Shown in pieces: positions 21,595 to 31,086 of a stretch of DNA of 64,000 nt. The stretch is from Pantoea sp. Eser (lineage in GTDB: Bacteria; Pseudomonadota; Gammaproteobacteria; Enterobacterales; Enterobacteriaceae), in NCBI GenBank assembly GCA_009830035.1, contig SZZY01000008.1:62001-126000 (forward strand), read 5' to 3'. The notes below the pieces were generated by a model. The model had not been told where the DNA came from and searched no databases. It worked only from the letters and a program-made list of their open reading frames with translations. How positions within the stretch are numbered: position 1 is the first letter of the stretch; each line of letters starts with the position of its first letter. Position numbers and translations under genes: made by a program.

Positions 21595-22989
21595 GTGTCT
21601 GCCTCACACTCTCAACGTTTAAGTGAAATACGTCATCGCATTCTGACGCTGCTGCTCAACGAGCACGATCTGGTTGATGCGTTACTGGATAAATCCAGCG
21701 ACCTCAGTCCTGAACAGCAAAGTGAAAATGCGGCCCAGTGTGACGCGCTGGAACAGGATATTCGTCAGCTGCACGCTGCCGACCTTGCCGATATCCTTGA
21801 AGTATTACCGAAAGAGGAACGTCAGGCGTTGTGGCGACTGGTGCCAAACGAACGGCGCGGCCTGGTGCTGGTGGAGGCGTCAGAAACCGTCTGGGCCAGC
21901 CTGACCGAAGAGATGAGCGATCGCGATATTCTGCGCGTTATCTGCCCCGTGACCTGACGGGTCGCCTGCTGGCGACCGTGGAACCAGGCCTGCGCGCCCG
22001 TATGCTGAGCGTGGTGGAGTTTGACCGCGACCGCGTCGGCCGGGTGATGGATTTCAATATCCTGACGGTGCGCGACGACGTGACGCTGGCCACTGTGCAG
22101 CGCTATCTGCGTAAGCACAAAAGCATGCCGGGCGGCACCGATAAAATCTTTATCACCAATGACGATAATCTGCTGCTGGGCGAACTGCTGCTGACCGATA
22201 TTCTGCTGAAAAAGCCGAAAACGCTGGTGAGTGAGGTCATGAATGCCCGCCCCACCACTTTCCAGCTCAACGATAAGGCGGAAGATGCCGCCAGCGCCTT
22301 TGAACGTTATAACCTGATCTCCGCCGCCGTTACTGATGCAAAGGGCCGCCTGATTGGCCGCATCACCATTTGAAGACATCATCGATTTGGTGAATGCCGA
22401 AAACGAAAGCAACATCCGTAAAATGGGCGGTATCAGTCAGGAAGAGGATGTGTTCGCGCCGGTGCGGAAGTCAGTGCGTAAACGCTGGGCATGGCTGGCA
22501 ATTAATCTCTGTACCGCCTTTGTCGCTTCGCGGGTGATTGGGCTGTTTGAAGGTACTATTTCTTCGCAAATCGTGGCGCTCGCCACCCTGATGCCGATCG
22601 TCGCTGGCATCGGCGGCAATACCGGTAATCAGACCATCACCATGATGGTGCGTGCGCTGGCGCTGCATCAGGTCGAGCCGGGAAACTTCTCGTTCCTGAT
22701 TGTCCGTGAACTGGGCGTGGCGCTGATCAACGGCCTGTTCTGGGGCGGGATTATGGGCGGCATCACCTGGCTGATGTATGACAATCTGGCGCTGGGCGGC
22801 GTGATGATGCTGGCGATGGCGCTGAATCTGCTGCTGGCAGCGCTGATGGGCGTACTGGTGCCGCTGGTGATGACCAAAATGAAGCGTGATCCCGCCGTCG
22901 ACTCCAGCGTATTGATCACCGCCATCACCGACACCGGCGGCTTCTTCATCTTTCTGGGACTGGCCACCCTGTTCCTGCTGCCCCACTGA
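21595..22989 (+). pseudogene. mgtE: MgtE magnesium transporter, two frameshifts
   Basis: MgtE is a homodimeric Mg2+ channel with an N domain, tandem CBS domains and five C-terminal helices. Starts at GTG 21595 (SASHSQRLSEIRH). The N domain is in frame 1 until about 21940, where SDRDILR loses frame. The CBS region (DFNILTVRDDVTLATVQ to GRLIGRITI) is in a second frame until about 22370. The membrane domain (RWAWLAINLCTAFVASR, NTGNQTITMM) returns to the first frame. The second indel therefore compensates the first, but stops lie in between. The membrane half alone could still be made from an internal start, which is speculative. Confidence 0.88.
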
Positions 22990-22992
22990 ACC

Positions 22993-23490
22993 TCAGGCGC
23001 GGTCCTGGTTGTGTTCTAATGCTCGCTTGAGATTACGCTGGCGCGTCACCTGCGCCAGTTCACCGATGGCGGCAGGTAGCGCATAGGTGCAGCGCTGGCT
23101 TAACCACTCCAGCACATCGTCCAGATGCCAGATGGCGGTTTTGCCGTCATGTACCGGCAACGGAAACGGCGGACGTTGGCTGAGCATCAGTTTGCGCATA
23201 TTCTGCCGCGACATCCCGGTTAATTCCGCCACATCCGTCAGCCCGACAAAATCGGGCGCGGCTTCCGCCAGCGTTGCGCCGGGTATGGCGCTGACTACCT
23301 CGGCTTCAGCGCGCATCAATGCCTCACTGGCAGAAGAGGCTTCACGGCTAAACTCCAGGGCAATTCTGCCAGGTACGCCGAGCCCGACCAGCGCATCATC
23401 ACAGCACGCCAGTGCCAGATTCTCCAGCATCTCATCCTGCGTGGCGTGCTCCGCTGGCAGGCTAAATCGTAAAGTAAAACGGTATTCCAT
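22993..23490 (-). CDS. HTH DNA-binding protein, probable antitoxin of a TA-like pair
   Basis: 165 residues from ATG 23490, which has a strong AAGGAG site. The N-terminal half begins MEYRFTLRFSLP and contains CCDDALVGLGVPGRIAL. The C-terminal half has a helix-turn-helix-like segment (LTDVAELTGMSRQNMRKLM) followed by a substrate-wing-like DGKTAIWHLDDVLEWL, as in MerR/AlpA-type regulators. It follows the small HicA-like gene by 20 bases. I recognise this two-gene arrangement from enterobacteria, where it is annotated as toxin-antitoxin-like, but its function has not been shown here. Confidence 0.7.
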   Translation of the reverse strand: MEYRFTLRFSLPAEHATQDEMLENLALACCDDALVGLGVPGRIALEFSREASSASEALMRAEAEVVSAIPGATLAEAAPDFVGLTDVAELTGMSRQNMRKLMLSQRPPFPLPVHDGKTAIWHLDDVLEWLSQRCTYALPAAIGELAQVTRQRNLKRALEHNQDRA

Positions 23491-23510
23491 GAGCTGCTCC
23501 TTTTGCTGTG

Positions 23511-23756
23511 TCAGGCCGTAAGAAAGTGACAATGATCAACCACGCGACGCAGGGCGTTTGCATGGTTTTGCGCACTCTTCGGCGTACTCCAGATGCAGGT
23601 CAGACAAAATTCGCCGCACCGGCAGGTCATCAGGTTTTTCGGGCAGTACATCTTGCCCCACGCATGATGGCCGCCCGGCACTACCCGCCATCCATGGGAT
23701 TCTGCGTAACATAAAGCCGATTCAATATCTTTACTGTGATGTCGCTTTCTGACCAT
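23511..23756 (-). CDS. small HicA-like protein, putative toxin
   Basis: 81 residues. Basic N-terminus (VRKRHHSKD), a GWRVVPGGHHAWG core that resembles the glycine-histidine region of HicA mRNA interferases, four clustered Cys (including CRCGEFC) and an arginine-rich end (ALRRVVDHC). The start at 23756 has AGAGG upstream. It is the first gene of the pair with the HTH protein downstream, the toxin-first order of hicAB. The toxin role is inferred. Confidence 0.6.
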   Translation of the reverse strand: MVRKRHHSKDIESALCYAESHGWRVVPGGHHAWGKMYCPKNLMTCRCGEFCLTCIWSTPKSAQNHANALRRVVDHCHFLTA

Positions 23757-23949
23757 TTGAGCCTCTAGAGTGACGTGAATCCGATGGGTTGTCAACTGAC
23801 AACTCGATAAGGTGGAGATTATGTGGATCAGCATGGGCAGACTTTTTCTCGCGGTAAAACAGTCAGGGTATAAACTGGAAAACGGCACGCAAAAAATCAT
23901 CAACAGTGGATTTACGCGACCAGAATGAACAACAAACTATGGAGGCAAC

Positions 23950-24129
23950 ATGTTTAAACCGGATGATTTTGTCCAGTCAAAGACCGGCGGTCCAAAAATG
24001 CAGGTGCTGCAAGTTGAAGGCGATACCTTGTGGTGCGCACACACAGACGATGCGACCAAAAAAGAGATTGAGGTAAAAGCGGATAGCGTGAATCTGTATC
24101 ACGAAGAAGGCGACTTCGGCGTCTGCTGA
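23950..24129 (+). CDS. small DUF2158 (YodC-like) protein
   Basis: 59 residues from ATG 23950 with an excellent GGAGG ribosome-binding site. The plan VQSKTGGPKMQV-(x)n-WCAH is the DUF2158 pattern: a short beta-barrel-like domain with GGP-x-M followed by a Trp-Cys. Function unknown. Intact. Confidence 0.78.
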   Translation: MFKPDDFVQSKTGGPKMQVLQVEGDTLWCAHTDDATKKEIEVKADSVNLYHEEGDFGVC

Positions 24130-24162
24130 TGAAAACTGGCCCCGATGAATGGGGCCGGACTG

Positions 24163-24955
24163 TTACGGATTATTCTGCTGGAGATTATCGTGGCCGAGGC
24201 CACCGATAAACGGCAGACGCAATCGGAAAGGCGTGAAATCCAGCCCCATGTTTAAGCCCAGCAGGTTCACTTCAAAACCCTCTTCTGCCCCGACTGTCAC
24301 GCCCGCCACGCCCGCCACGCCCGCCACGCCCAGAATTGACACCTGCAACCCGCGTCCCGATGGCGGTAACCCAATCGGACGCCACAGCGGCCGGTAATCT
24401 TTGCCCAGCGCATTTGCCGACAGATCAAGCTTGAGCGACGGTACCTCACGACCTATGTGCGCCAGAAAGGTATTGCTGTTGGGCCCCGGCCAGGCGTGAT
24501 AGGTGGTCGGCCACGGGTAGGATTTAATTGCTGCCTCAATCTGCGAGATCATCGCTTCCGCCGACGGTCCGCGGTGTTCCACCAGCAGCCGCGGTTTCGC
24601 GCCATACCAATAACCGTCCGGAATATTGGTATGGCGGCGGACTTTATCGCCGCTGCCCCAGCTAATCACCTCATAACGGTTATAACGGCTTTCGCCCGCA
24701 CGCTTGAAAATGATCCACGGATGAACCGCGACTGCACCTTTCCAGCCATAGGTCGGCGCGGCATAGACCTGAACGATAGCGAGGTTGGCTATGGCGCGCG
24801 GATCGGGCGCCATACCGTCCGAATCAAGACGGGCCGACCACCCCCCCCCCTTTTTCGCTGTTATTACTGTGGCGTGTGGCCTGCGCGATGCTGGCACCCA
24901 GCGATAACAGTAAGACGGCAAAAAAAAACAGGCTGAACACTTTAAGTGAGAGCAT
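24163..24955 (-). pseudogene. DUF3750 exported protein, frameshifted at a G10 tract
   Basis: ATG 24955 with AGGA upstream begins a signal peptide (LKVFSLFFFAVLLLSLGASIA). At codon 35-38 the coding strand has ten G (24841-24850). One G fewer would join AAA-GGG-GGG-GGG to TGGTCGGCC and the DUF3750 body (WSARLDSDGMAPDPRA, then IVQVYAAPTYGWKGAVAVHPW and YHAWPGPNSNTF). The body is otherwise open to 24163. A 9-base in-frame repeat encodes GVA repeats. Function of the family is unknown. It is either a pseudogene, a phase-variable gene, or an assembly error in the homopolymer. Confidence 0.8.
24301..24327. repeat. three tandem copies of a 9-bp unit
   Basis: GCCCGCCAC repeated three times at 24301-24327 inside the DUF3750 gene, giving a Gly-Val-Ala tripeptide repeat on the coding strand. 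Copy-number change would keep frame. Confidence 0.9.
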
Positions 24956-25770
24956 GACAACATTCCTGAAGACAAAAAATGGCAACGTCTGCTGAGCAGA
25001 CGGATTCATAAGGGGCGGCTTTGGGATAGTGAGCGAAAGCGGCGGGTAAAGGCTGGCGCGCGTCTCTCTACTGCAGAGCAGTAGAGCGCAATTGTCGTCA
25101 AAGTGAACAATAAAACGCCAGCGGCGACCGGGGATGTGCTGAAAGGTTAAAACTGCGGGCAGAATGGCCTGTCCGGCTGGCAGCAACCAGTAAAAAGCCC
25201 TCTGTGCGGCGGGCTTAAGAACACTCAGGATTCAGTCGGTGGTAAGTCGCTCCATTTCGTCAGACGGCTCCCACGGAAAATCTAACGTCACGCCGAACCG
25301 GACTTGCCCATCCGGACTTACAGAAACGCCAAAACAGTGAGCTACACGTTGCTGATACTTGTCTGAAAGGCAAGTGCAGGAAGTGCTCCGACACAAGGCT
25401 GAACAAAAAGATATCTTTGATGCTCGTCGGAAGCGCGATGTCTTTCTTGTTGTAATCCACCAACCGGCTCCTCCAGCAAACAGTTCATTCGCACACCTCC
25501 ATGCTGGATCGGACGAATTCTAAATGGCGGCAGCGAAGTCGCCTTTTAGCGGGTTATCGTTGCCCTTGCGCGCTGCGATCGTAAGCTTCTTAGCCTTAGC
25601 CATCAGGCTGATGACTTATGCTCCCATTCAACAACATTGTTGCGGTATAACATCCGTCACCTCTCTTCGGGATGACGGATGTTATGTTTCCCAATTATCT
25701 ATCCGGGCACCGGTCTGCTCTGTGTCCGGACTGTCCTTACTTAAGAGTGATGAGGAGGTTATAAGCTAAC
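24956..25770. other. 800-bp region without a recognisable gene
   Basis: Between the DUF3750 gene and the porin. Short open frames exist (for example minus strand 25260-25463) but none resembles a known family or has a good ribosome-binding site. It may be a decayed small gene. It contains a strong hairpin at 25647-25685 downstream of the porin gene. Confidence 0.5.
25647..25685. terminator. 13-bp-stem hairpin downstream of the porin gene
   Basis: ATAACATCCGTCA (25647-25659) pairs perfectly with TGACGGATGTTAT (25673-25685) around a 13-base loop containing CTTCGG. No T run on either side, so rho-independent termination is uncertain; a processing-stop or bidirectional hairpin is possible. Confidence 0.5.
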
Positions 25771-27150
25771 TTAGAACCACGCCTCAAACATGCCGCCGAC
25801 ATTCAGCGAATCCAGCTGCTCGTTGCTGGCGCCATCGACTCTGGCGATATGCGCGTCGTCCACCTGACCGCCGGTCACATAGAAGCGCAACATCGTACGG
25901 AACTCAGGCCCCATGCCAATGGCGATGTTCTGCGATAACGTCAGCTTCCAGCCTTTGTTATCTCCGCCCCGATCATAATCCACACGCTGGTAGCCGGCTT
26001 CCAGCCAGGTTGAGTGCACGTCGTTCCAGAAATACATCGGTCGCACAATGGCAGCATAGTTTTTACGGTTGTCGGTATTGTCCTTGCCGTCATCGTAGTC
26101 ATGAAAGGCCAGCAAATAGTCGATCTGCGCCTGCTGGGTGAACTTATGAATGCCCTCGAAGCTGGCGTAGACCGTGGTCAGATCGTCCGTTTTGTTGTAG
26201 ACGCTGTTATCTGAGTTGTCGGAATAGCGCAAAATGACTTTGTTCACTCCGCTGTCGTTGGTATGGCTCAGCACCAGACCGCCCTGCCAGGCATCGAGCT
26301 GCTCATCGTTGTCTATCGCTTTCGAGTCAAAGCCGTAGTTGGCGTACACTTCGACGCCAATCGGCCCGGCCTTGATGCCGTGGGTTTTGGTGGTCAGCGC
26401 ATAATGACCATCATCACCGGTGTCGGAGCTACCGGTACAGGTGATACGTGATGGGTTAGTCTCATCCGCCATCACTTCCGGGCTACAGGATTTCACCTGC
26501 GACACCGTTGCCACGTCAAACTGAATGCCGCCAATATCAAAGTTTTTCACCCCGGCCCCCTGGCCGTCGTGGTTCATCCAGAAGTAGTCGTTGATCCCCT
26601 GTTGCGGACGTTGATGGAAATCACGGCCAGCCCAGATATAGGCATTCGGGTTCGATTCGAGGACGTTAGTGACGCCTACATAGGCCTTTTTCAGGTTCAC
26701 TTCGTCACTCCAGTGGTCAAACATGACGTTAATGTCCCAAATAGCCCCTTTGTCGCTTTTGAAGGCTTTGCTTAACTGGAATTCACCGCCGTTACTTTCG
26801 TTACCCAGACGGCCGATCGCCGAGGCGCCGTTATAGGATCCGTCGACGCCAATATATTTCTGATCGCCCATCTGGAAGTGAGTGCCGTAGCGGGCGTAAC
26901 CGCTGAATTTAAGACCAAATGGAATTTCTAAATCCGGGGAGGCTGCAGTGGTTTGCGGGTTGGTAATAACGTCGACATTTTTATCGGCGGCAGCAGTGAT
27001 TTTTGCCTGCCTTTCGGCCAGGGCTTTATCAACCGCTTTAGCGACGATGGCGTCAATCTGTTCCTGAGTGAATTCCTGTGCCGGAACGGAAACCGGACAC
27101 AGTGCGGTAATTATCGCCATTGCTAAAGGGAGTATTTTTACAGTTTTCAT
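25771..27150 (-). CDS. LamB-type carbohydrate porin
   Basis: 459 residues. Signal peptide to about residue 24 (ending VPAQ), then a short coiled-coil-like N-terminal extension (QEQIDAIVAKAVDKALAERQAK), then an 18-strand maltoporin-like barrel. Marker motifs are FSGYARYGTHFQ, WAGRDFHQR and MNHDGQGAGVKNFDIGG. It ends in Phe (MFEAWF), the outer-membrane sorting signal. Placed downstream of the GH43 and GPH-symporter genes on the same strand, so it most likely admits xylo- or other oligosaccharides. Intact. Confidence 0.88.
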   Translation of the reverse strand: MKTVKILPLAMAIITALCPVSVPAQEFTQEQIDAIVAKAVDKALAERQAKITAAADKNVDVITNPQTTAASPDLEIPFGLKFSGYARYGTHFQMGDQKYIGVDGSYNGASAIGRLGNESNGGEFQLSKAFKSDKGAIWDINVMFDHWSDEVNLKKAYVGVTNVLESNPNAYIWAGRDFHQRPQQGINDYFWMNHDGQGAGVKNFDIGGIQFDVATVSQVKSCSPEVMADETNPSRITCTGSSDTGDDGHYALTTKTHGIKAGPIGVEVYANYGFDSKAIDNDEQLDAWQGGLVLSHTNDSGVNKVILRYSDNSDNSVYNKTDDLTTVYASFEGIHKFTQQAQIDYLLAFHDYDDGKDNTDNRKNYAAIVRPMYFWNDVHSTWLEAGYQRVDYDRGGDNKGWKLTLSQNIAIGMGPEFRTMLRFYVTGGQVDDAHIARVDGASNEQLDSLNVGGMFEAWF

Positions 27151-27553
27151 GGCTATCTCAATTTAATTATATCTCCAAAAAATAACCATCCTGTTTCGGT
27201 GTGAATAGAAACAATCCTACCAAAACAAGTGGATTTTATTTTTATTTCGCAGAGGTACAGTTAAAAACTTAGCATAATAAATGTCTCCGTAGTCAGAATG
27301 ATCAAATAGGATGGTTGATAAAGGTAAATAATCTATTCCACTCATTCACACGCCAGCAAAGAGTCGATTCGAGAGTTCTGTGCGTACACCCAATCAAGGT
27401 CTTAGGCTGGTGCGCTGTTCAGGCGCAACGCCACCCTTAGTATTAAGGCTGGCGTTGCACTTATTATCTGAGTTCAGACTTTAGTATTTGATTAAATCGT
27501 GACTCACTGGCATCCCAGCTATACCTGTTATTTTCAAGTAGAAAATCGCCAAG
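27151..27553. other. xynB-porin intergenic region with a hairpin
   Basis: Contains an AT-rich stretch next to the porin start, probably its promoter. A strong stem-loop lies at 27425-27458: GCAACGCCA pairs with TGGCGTTGC, and an inner CCTTA/TAAGG stem closes a 4-base loop. It lies 3' of the GH43 gene and may separate its transcript from the porin. No T run. Confidence 0.55.
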
Positions 27554-29210
27554 TTACTGATAAATGAAATGATAAAATTCTGCGCTAGCAGAATAACCAG
27601 AATAGTCAACCACTGCGAGGCCAACAAATGCCCCAGTAAAGAACCCACCATAACTTTGCCGTACATAACCATCCGAAAGAATAGCCGAATCTAATTTGAC
27701 AGGGATTTGAGTGAAACTGACTCCATCAAAACTATATTCATACGTGTAGGTTTCCTTCCGAACCTTAGTGCGAAACCAGACATATTTCGTATCATCTGGG
27801 ATCTTAATGGCATCATCTTTCAAATAGGATGTGTATTTACCACGATTATTCTCACCAATTTCGATAACTGACCCATTATTTTCATTCCAGGTAATGAAAA
27901 TAAAACTCCAATGGCGGTCGTTGTAATAATTGGTTAACCCTGCCATTTGCTGGTAATTAAATGGCTCAAATTTGACTTTAACCTGCGCGTCAAAATAAAA
28001 GGCTTGCCAGAGTCGGGCAATCAGCGATAGATCATGAGTATTGGCTAACGATCCCTGGCCTGTTAACGTTAATTTTCCATCGCCCGCCGATCCCATTTTT
28101 TCGCTGAACGGGACCCGGAGCGTATTCCAGTTGAGATCAAGAGTCGCCGTTATAAACTCATCGTGCTGGCTATGATCTTTTGCGCTTTCGGTACAAATCG
28201 CATCGGTTGGCCCTTCGACAAACGTCCTCCGTCCTCCGTCCTCCGTCCACCGTGGCCTCCTGCAATACGTGGCCAGCCATCTTTATCCCAATACACTTTC
28301 TGGATAGACGTTTCTCTCCCTAGGGTAGACCAACCACGAGGGTTGTAGGCGGACTCACCGGCACGATTCCACGGACGCGCGCAAAGTGAAGTATAATACC
28401 ATTCCCCTTTGGGCGCTGAGACCAGCGAGCCATGCCCCTGTTTTTGGATATAGCTGTCTGGCGTATCCACATTGGTTAAGAACACTTCCCTTGGTTGTGT
28501 TTCAAAACTATTGGCATCTAATATTTTTGAACGCGCCACAACCTCCTGGTAGGTAAATACGGTCCCGCCCTGAGCGGCAAAAAGATAATAATATCCGTTC
28601 AGTTTGTAGAGATGTGGCCCCTCAACCAGGGCAACGGCAGTGCCGCGATAAATCGTTCGCGCAGTTTGTGGTTTTAATTTCAGCGTCTGTGTATCAAGCT
28701 CAGTTAACGTGATGCCATCAAAAGGATGATACTCCCGATGATCCCAGGTTTGTTGAACGATATATTTACGACCATCGTCATCATGGAAAAGTGAAGCATC
28801 AAAACCGACACCATTAAGTCTAATCGGATCTGTCCATGGACCACGAATACCAGTGGCTGTAGTCAGATAATTCGTCATGTCTTTAAAGGCGCCTTCTGTG
28901 ACTTTCACATCGGTATAAACTAACCAGAACTTGCCATCAGCATAAGAAAGCGCTGGCGCCCAAATCCCGCCGGACGAAGGATTTCCTTTCATGTCTAAAA
29001 GCGCGGTTGTTGATAATGGAGTTGGGAGAAGATTCCAGTTTTCCAGGTCTTTTTACTCATGTAAACGAACGCCCGGGAACCACTCAAATGTAGAGTTTGC
29101 AATATATGCAATATAGTAGGTGTCTTCTACACGGATAATGCTCGGGTCAGCATTAAATCCAGGTAAGATAGGTTTTTGAATCAGAGAAATATAATCACAC
29201 CTTTTTTAAG
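27554..29210 (-). pseudogene. xynB: GH43 beta-xylosidase (XynB-type), broken
   Basis: Glycoside hydrolase family 43: a five-blade propeller (PGFNADPSIIRVEDTYYIA with the catalytic-base Asp; GFDASLFHDDDGRKY; VEGPHLYKLNGYYYL with the catalytic-acid Glu), then a C-terminal beta-sandwich (28096-27554, ending FYHFIYQ). Lesions: TAA at 29053-29055 in the FEWFPGVRLHE region; a frameshift at a 7-base tandem repeat (28224-28251), after which the correct frame continues TFVEGPTDAI; and no clear start codon. It lies between the porin and symporter genes, like the E. coli yagGH arrangement. Xylobiose hydrolysis is presumably lost. Confidence 0.88.
28224..28251. repeat. heptanucleotide tandem repeat inside xynB
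   Basis: Three exact GTCCTCC units (28224-28244) and a fourth variant GTCCACC (28245-28251). The frame of the xylosidase changes here. Because 7 leaves 1 over 3, gain of one unit or loss of two would restore the downstream frame. Confidence 0.9.
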
Positions 29211-29254
29211 TTTTAAGCTGAATATTTTTTGAGTTTTATCGTTACTTCTTCAAA

Positions 29255-30694
29255 CTACACACGTACCTCATCAAGTTGACGATTGATGTCCGTGACATGT
29301 TTGTCTGAGATGGGATAGACCTGAATGATGATCATTGAAATGGCGGCTAACATTATTGGGACCCAAATCGCTGTAATAATTATTCCGTCGATAGCATTTG
29401 CACTTTGCTGTGCCCCTTTTTCGTTAAAGCCATAGGCTGCCAGTAACCAAAGTGGAATCGCACCACCCAATGTAAAACCGATTTTGAAAAAGAGCCCCAT
29501 AATGGAATGAATAATGGCGGCGTTTCGTTTTCCTGTTTTTAATTCGCCATAAGCGACAACTTCAGGAACAAATGCCCACATGAAGCCGGTCGCTGAACTT
29601 AATCCCCACTGTTTAATGAATGTTGAGATATAAGCCAGCCAAAGTGCATCGTGCATTGCTTCGCGTGACCAAACGTACGTCAATATTTCACAAAAAATAA
29701 ACATGCCGAGGTACAGATGGAAGAAGCCTTTTTTGCCAAAAATTTTCTTCAGTCTGGGCCAAAAAACAGGGAAGACAATACCGGGAATTGAGGCGACCAG
29801 GCCGATAGCGCCCATCCACTCTGAGTGGCCAACAACGTATTGGTTGAAAAAGCCATTTACGGTATTCATGAAAAACATGAAGGTAAAGGCCAGCATGAAA
29901 AACAATCCGAGGATGACCAGCGGCCGATTGTGTCTGAGTTCATGGAACAGATCTGTCGCTTTTACGTTGGCGGTTTGTTCTGCCGTCGCAACAACACGTT
30001 CTTTAGTAAATTTATAACAGATGAAAAGAGCAACTGCGCCGATCAGCATATAGATTGAGTAAACCCCAAACCACGCGTAGTTAGCTGAGGGATCGGTATA
30101 GTTACCCATATTGAGTTCAAGGCCAAAAAAACCGGTATCTTTCGGTGAGGCCATTTGTAAAAACATTGGGAATAGCGTATAGACAAGAAGATTCGCACTA
30201 TTAGCCAGCATCATACGTGTGCTGGTCAGTTTATCAATAGATTCAGGATCTCTGGTTAGTGAAGCATTAAGTGAACCATACGGAATATTCACTAATGAAT
30301 AAACCAAATCCAGGGCTAAATAAACCACAAATGCAAAAGGGACAGAACCCTGGATGCCAGGGATGGGAGCAAATAGTAAAGCGGAAAGAATAACAAGTGG
30401 AACACCTGCTCTTAAAAGCCAGGGACGATATTTGCCGGCAAGAGAGCTTCTTTTATCAACATAAGTTCCCACCATCGGATCCCATAAAACATTAATAATG
30501 CGGACAAAAAGAAATATAAACCCGGCTGTTGCTGTACTTATTGTATCTACAGTCAACATGTGAAGCGCCAGAAAACCGCCAATGGTACCGAACACCAGGT
30601 TTTGCGCAAAGTCGCCCATTCCATAACCAATACGCTCTCCACGGGTTAATTTATTATATTCATCATGCCGGCTTTGCATTATGTTATTGCTCAT
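29255..30694 (-). CDS. GPH-family glycoside symporter (XynT/YagG-like)
   Basis: About 479 residues, 12 membrane helices, of the glycoside-pentoside-hexuronide:cation symporter family. The N-terminal GERIGYGMGDFAQNLVFG motif and the loop KRSSLAGKYRPWLL are characteristic. Downstream GH43 and LamB-type genes suggest xylosides or xylo-oligosaccharides as substrate. Start at ATG 30694 (MSNNIMQ) is preferred over an upstream in-frame ATG; GGAG lies 11-14 bases upstream. Undamaged although the hydrolase partner is broken. Confidence 0.88.
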   Translation of the reverse strand: MSNNIMQSRHDEYNKLTRGERIGYGMGDFAQNLVFGTIGGFLALHMLTVDTISTATAGFIFLFVRIINVLWDPMVGTYVDKRSSLAGKYRPWLLRAGVPLVILSALLFAPIPGIQGSVPFAFVVYLALDLVYSLVNIPYGSLNASLTRDPESIDKLTSTRMMLANSANLLVYTLFPMFLQMASPKDTGFFGLELNMGNYTDPSANYAWFGVYSIYMLIGAVALFICYKFTKERVVATAEQTANVKATDLFHELRHNRPLVILGLFFMLAFTFMFFMNTVNGFFNQYVVGHSEWMGAIGLVASIPGIVFPVFWPRLKKIFGKKGFFHLYLGMFIFCEILTYVWSREAMHDALWLAYISTFIKQWGLSSATGFMWAFVPEVVAYGELKTGKRNAAIIHSIMGLFFKIGFTLGGAIPLWLLAAYGFNEKGAQQSANAIDGIIITAIWVPIMLAAISMIIIQVYPISDKHVTDINRQLDEVRV

Positions 30695-31086
30695 TCTAGT
30701 CAGATCTCCGGTTCTTTTGTCTGGGTGGAACACTTTCTGACACAACTAACCCAGGAGAATCTATTACGTTTTTAGATTAATTAATTACTTTTTTTATTTA
30801 TGTGATCATCGAAACAAAAGTCATTTAGAGGTGAGGAAGCATTGATTGACCGCGCATAGACGATATTTCCAGCAAATGAACTACCATACTAAACAGACAA
30901 TTATTTAGCTTCTTGCCTCTTGTCTGTGATAAAGCAAAATCAATATCTAACCGTAATTTTGCGGCATGGCTCACACATGAGAATTATCTCAATGCAAGAG
31001 TGAAATAACGTAATTGAGCAACCGGCTATGAAAATAGAGGATAGGTAACAGTCATTTATTTGCCGCACTCTAAATTACGGAGTTCT
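30695..31086. other. AT-rich upstream region of the xyloside operon
   Basis: About 390 bases with no gene. It must hold the symporter promoter. A half-matching CRP-like sequence (TGTGA at about 30801) is present but the second half is poor. The region ends at the truncated integrase remnant. Confidence 0.5.

Noticed and set aside
24841-24850. Programmed ribosomal frameshifting at the G tract
   Set aside because: No stimulatory hairpin or Shine-Dalgarno-like element is apparent, and no such mechanism is known for DUF3750 proteins. Slippage or sequencing error is more likely.
25260-25463. Small minus-strand gene downstream of DUF3750
   Set aside because: No recognisable similarity, no convincing ribosome-binding site, and compositionally unremarkable.
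27330-27346. A third guaA att-like core (resembling ATTCCCACTCAAT) marking the outer element's end
   Set aside because: Only a short, gapped resemblance; no terminator copy or integrase next to it.
24301-28251. CRISPR-like repeats
   Set aside because: The 9-bp and 7-bp units are contiguous microsatellites inside genes, without spacers or cas genes.
30800-30820. CRP site upstream of the xyloside symporter
   Set aside because: Only the first half (TGTGA) matches; the second half is poor.
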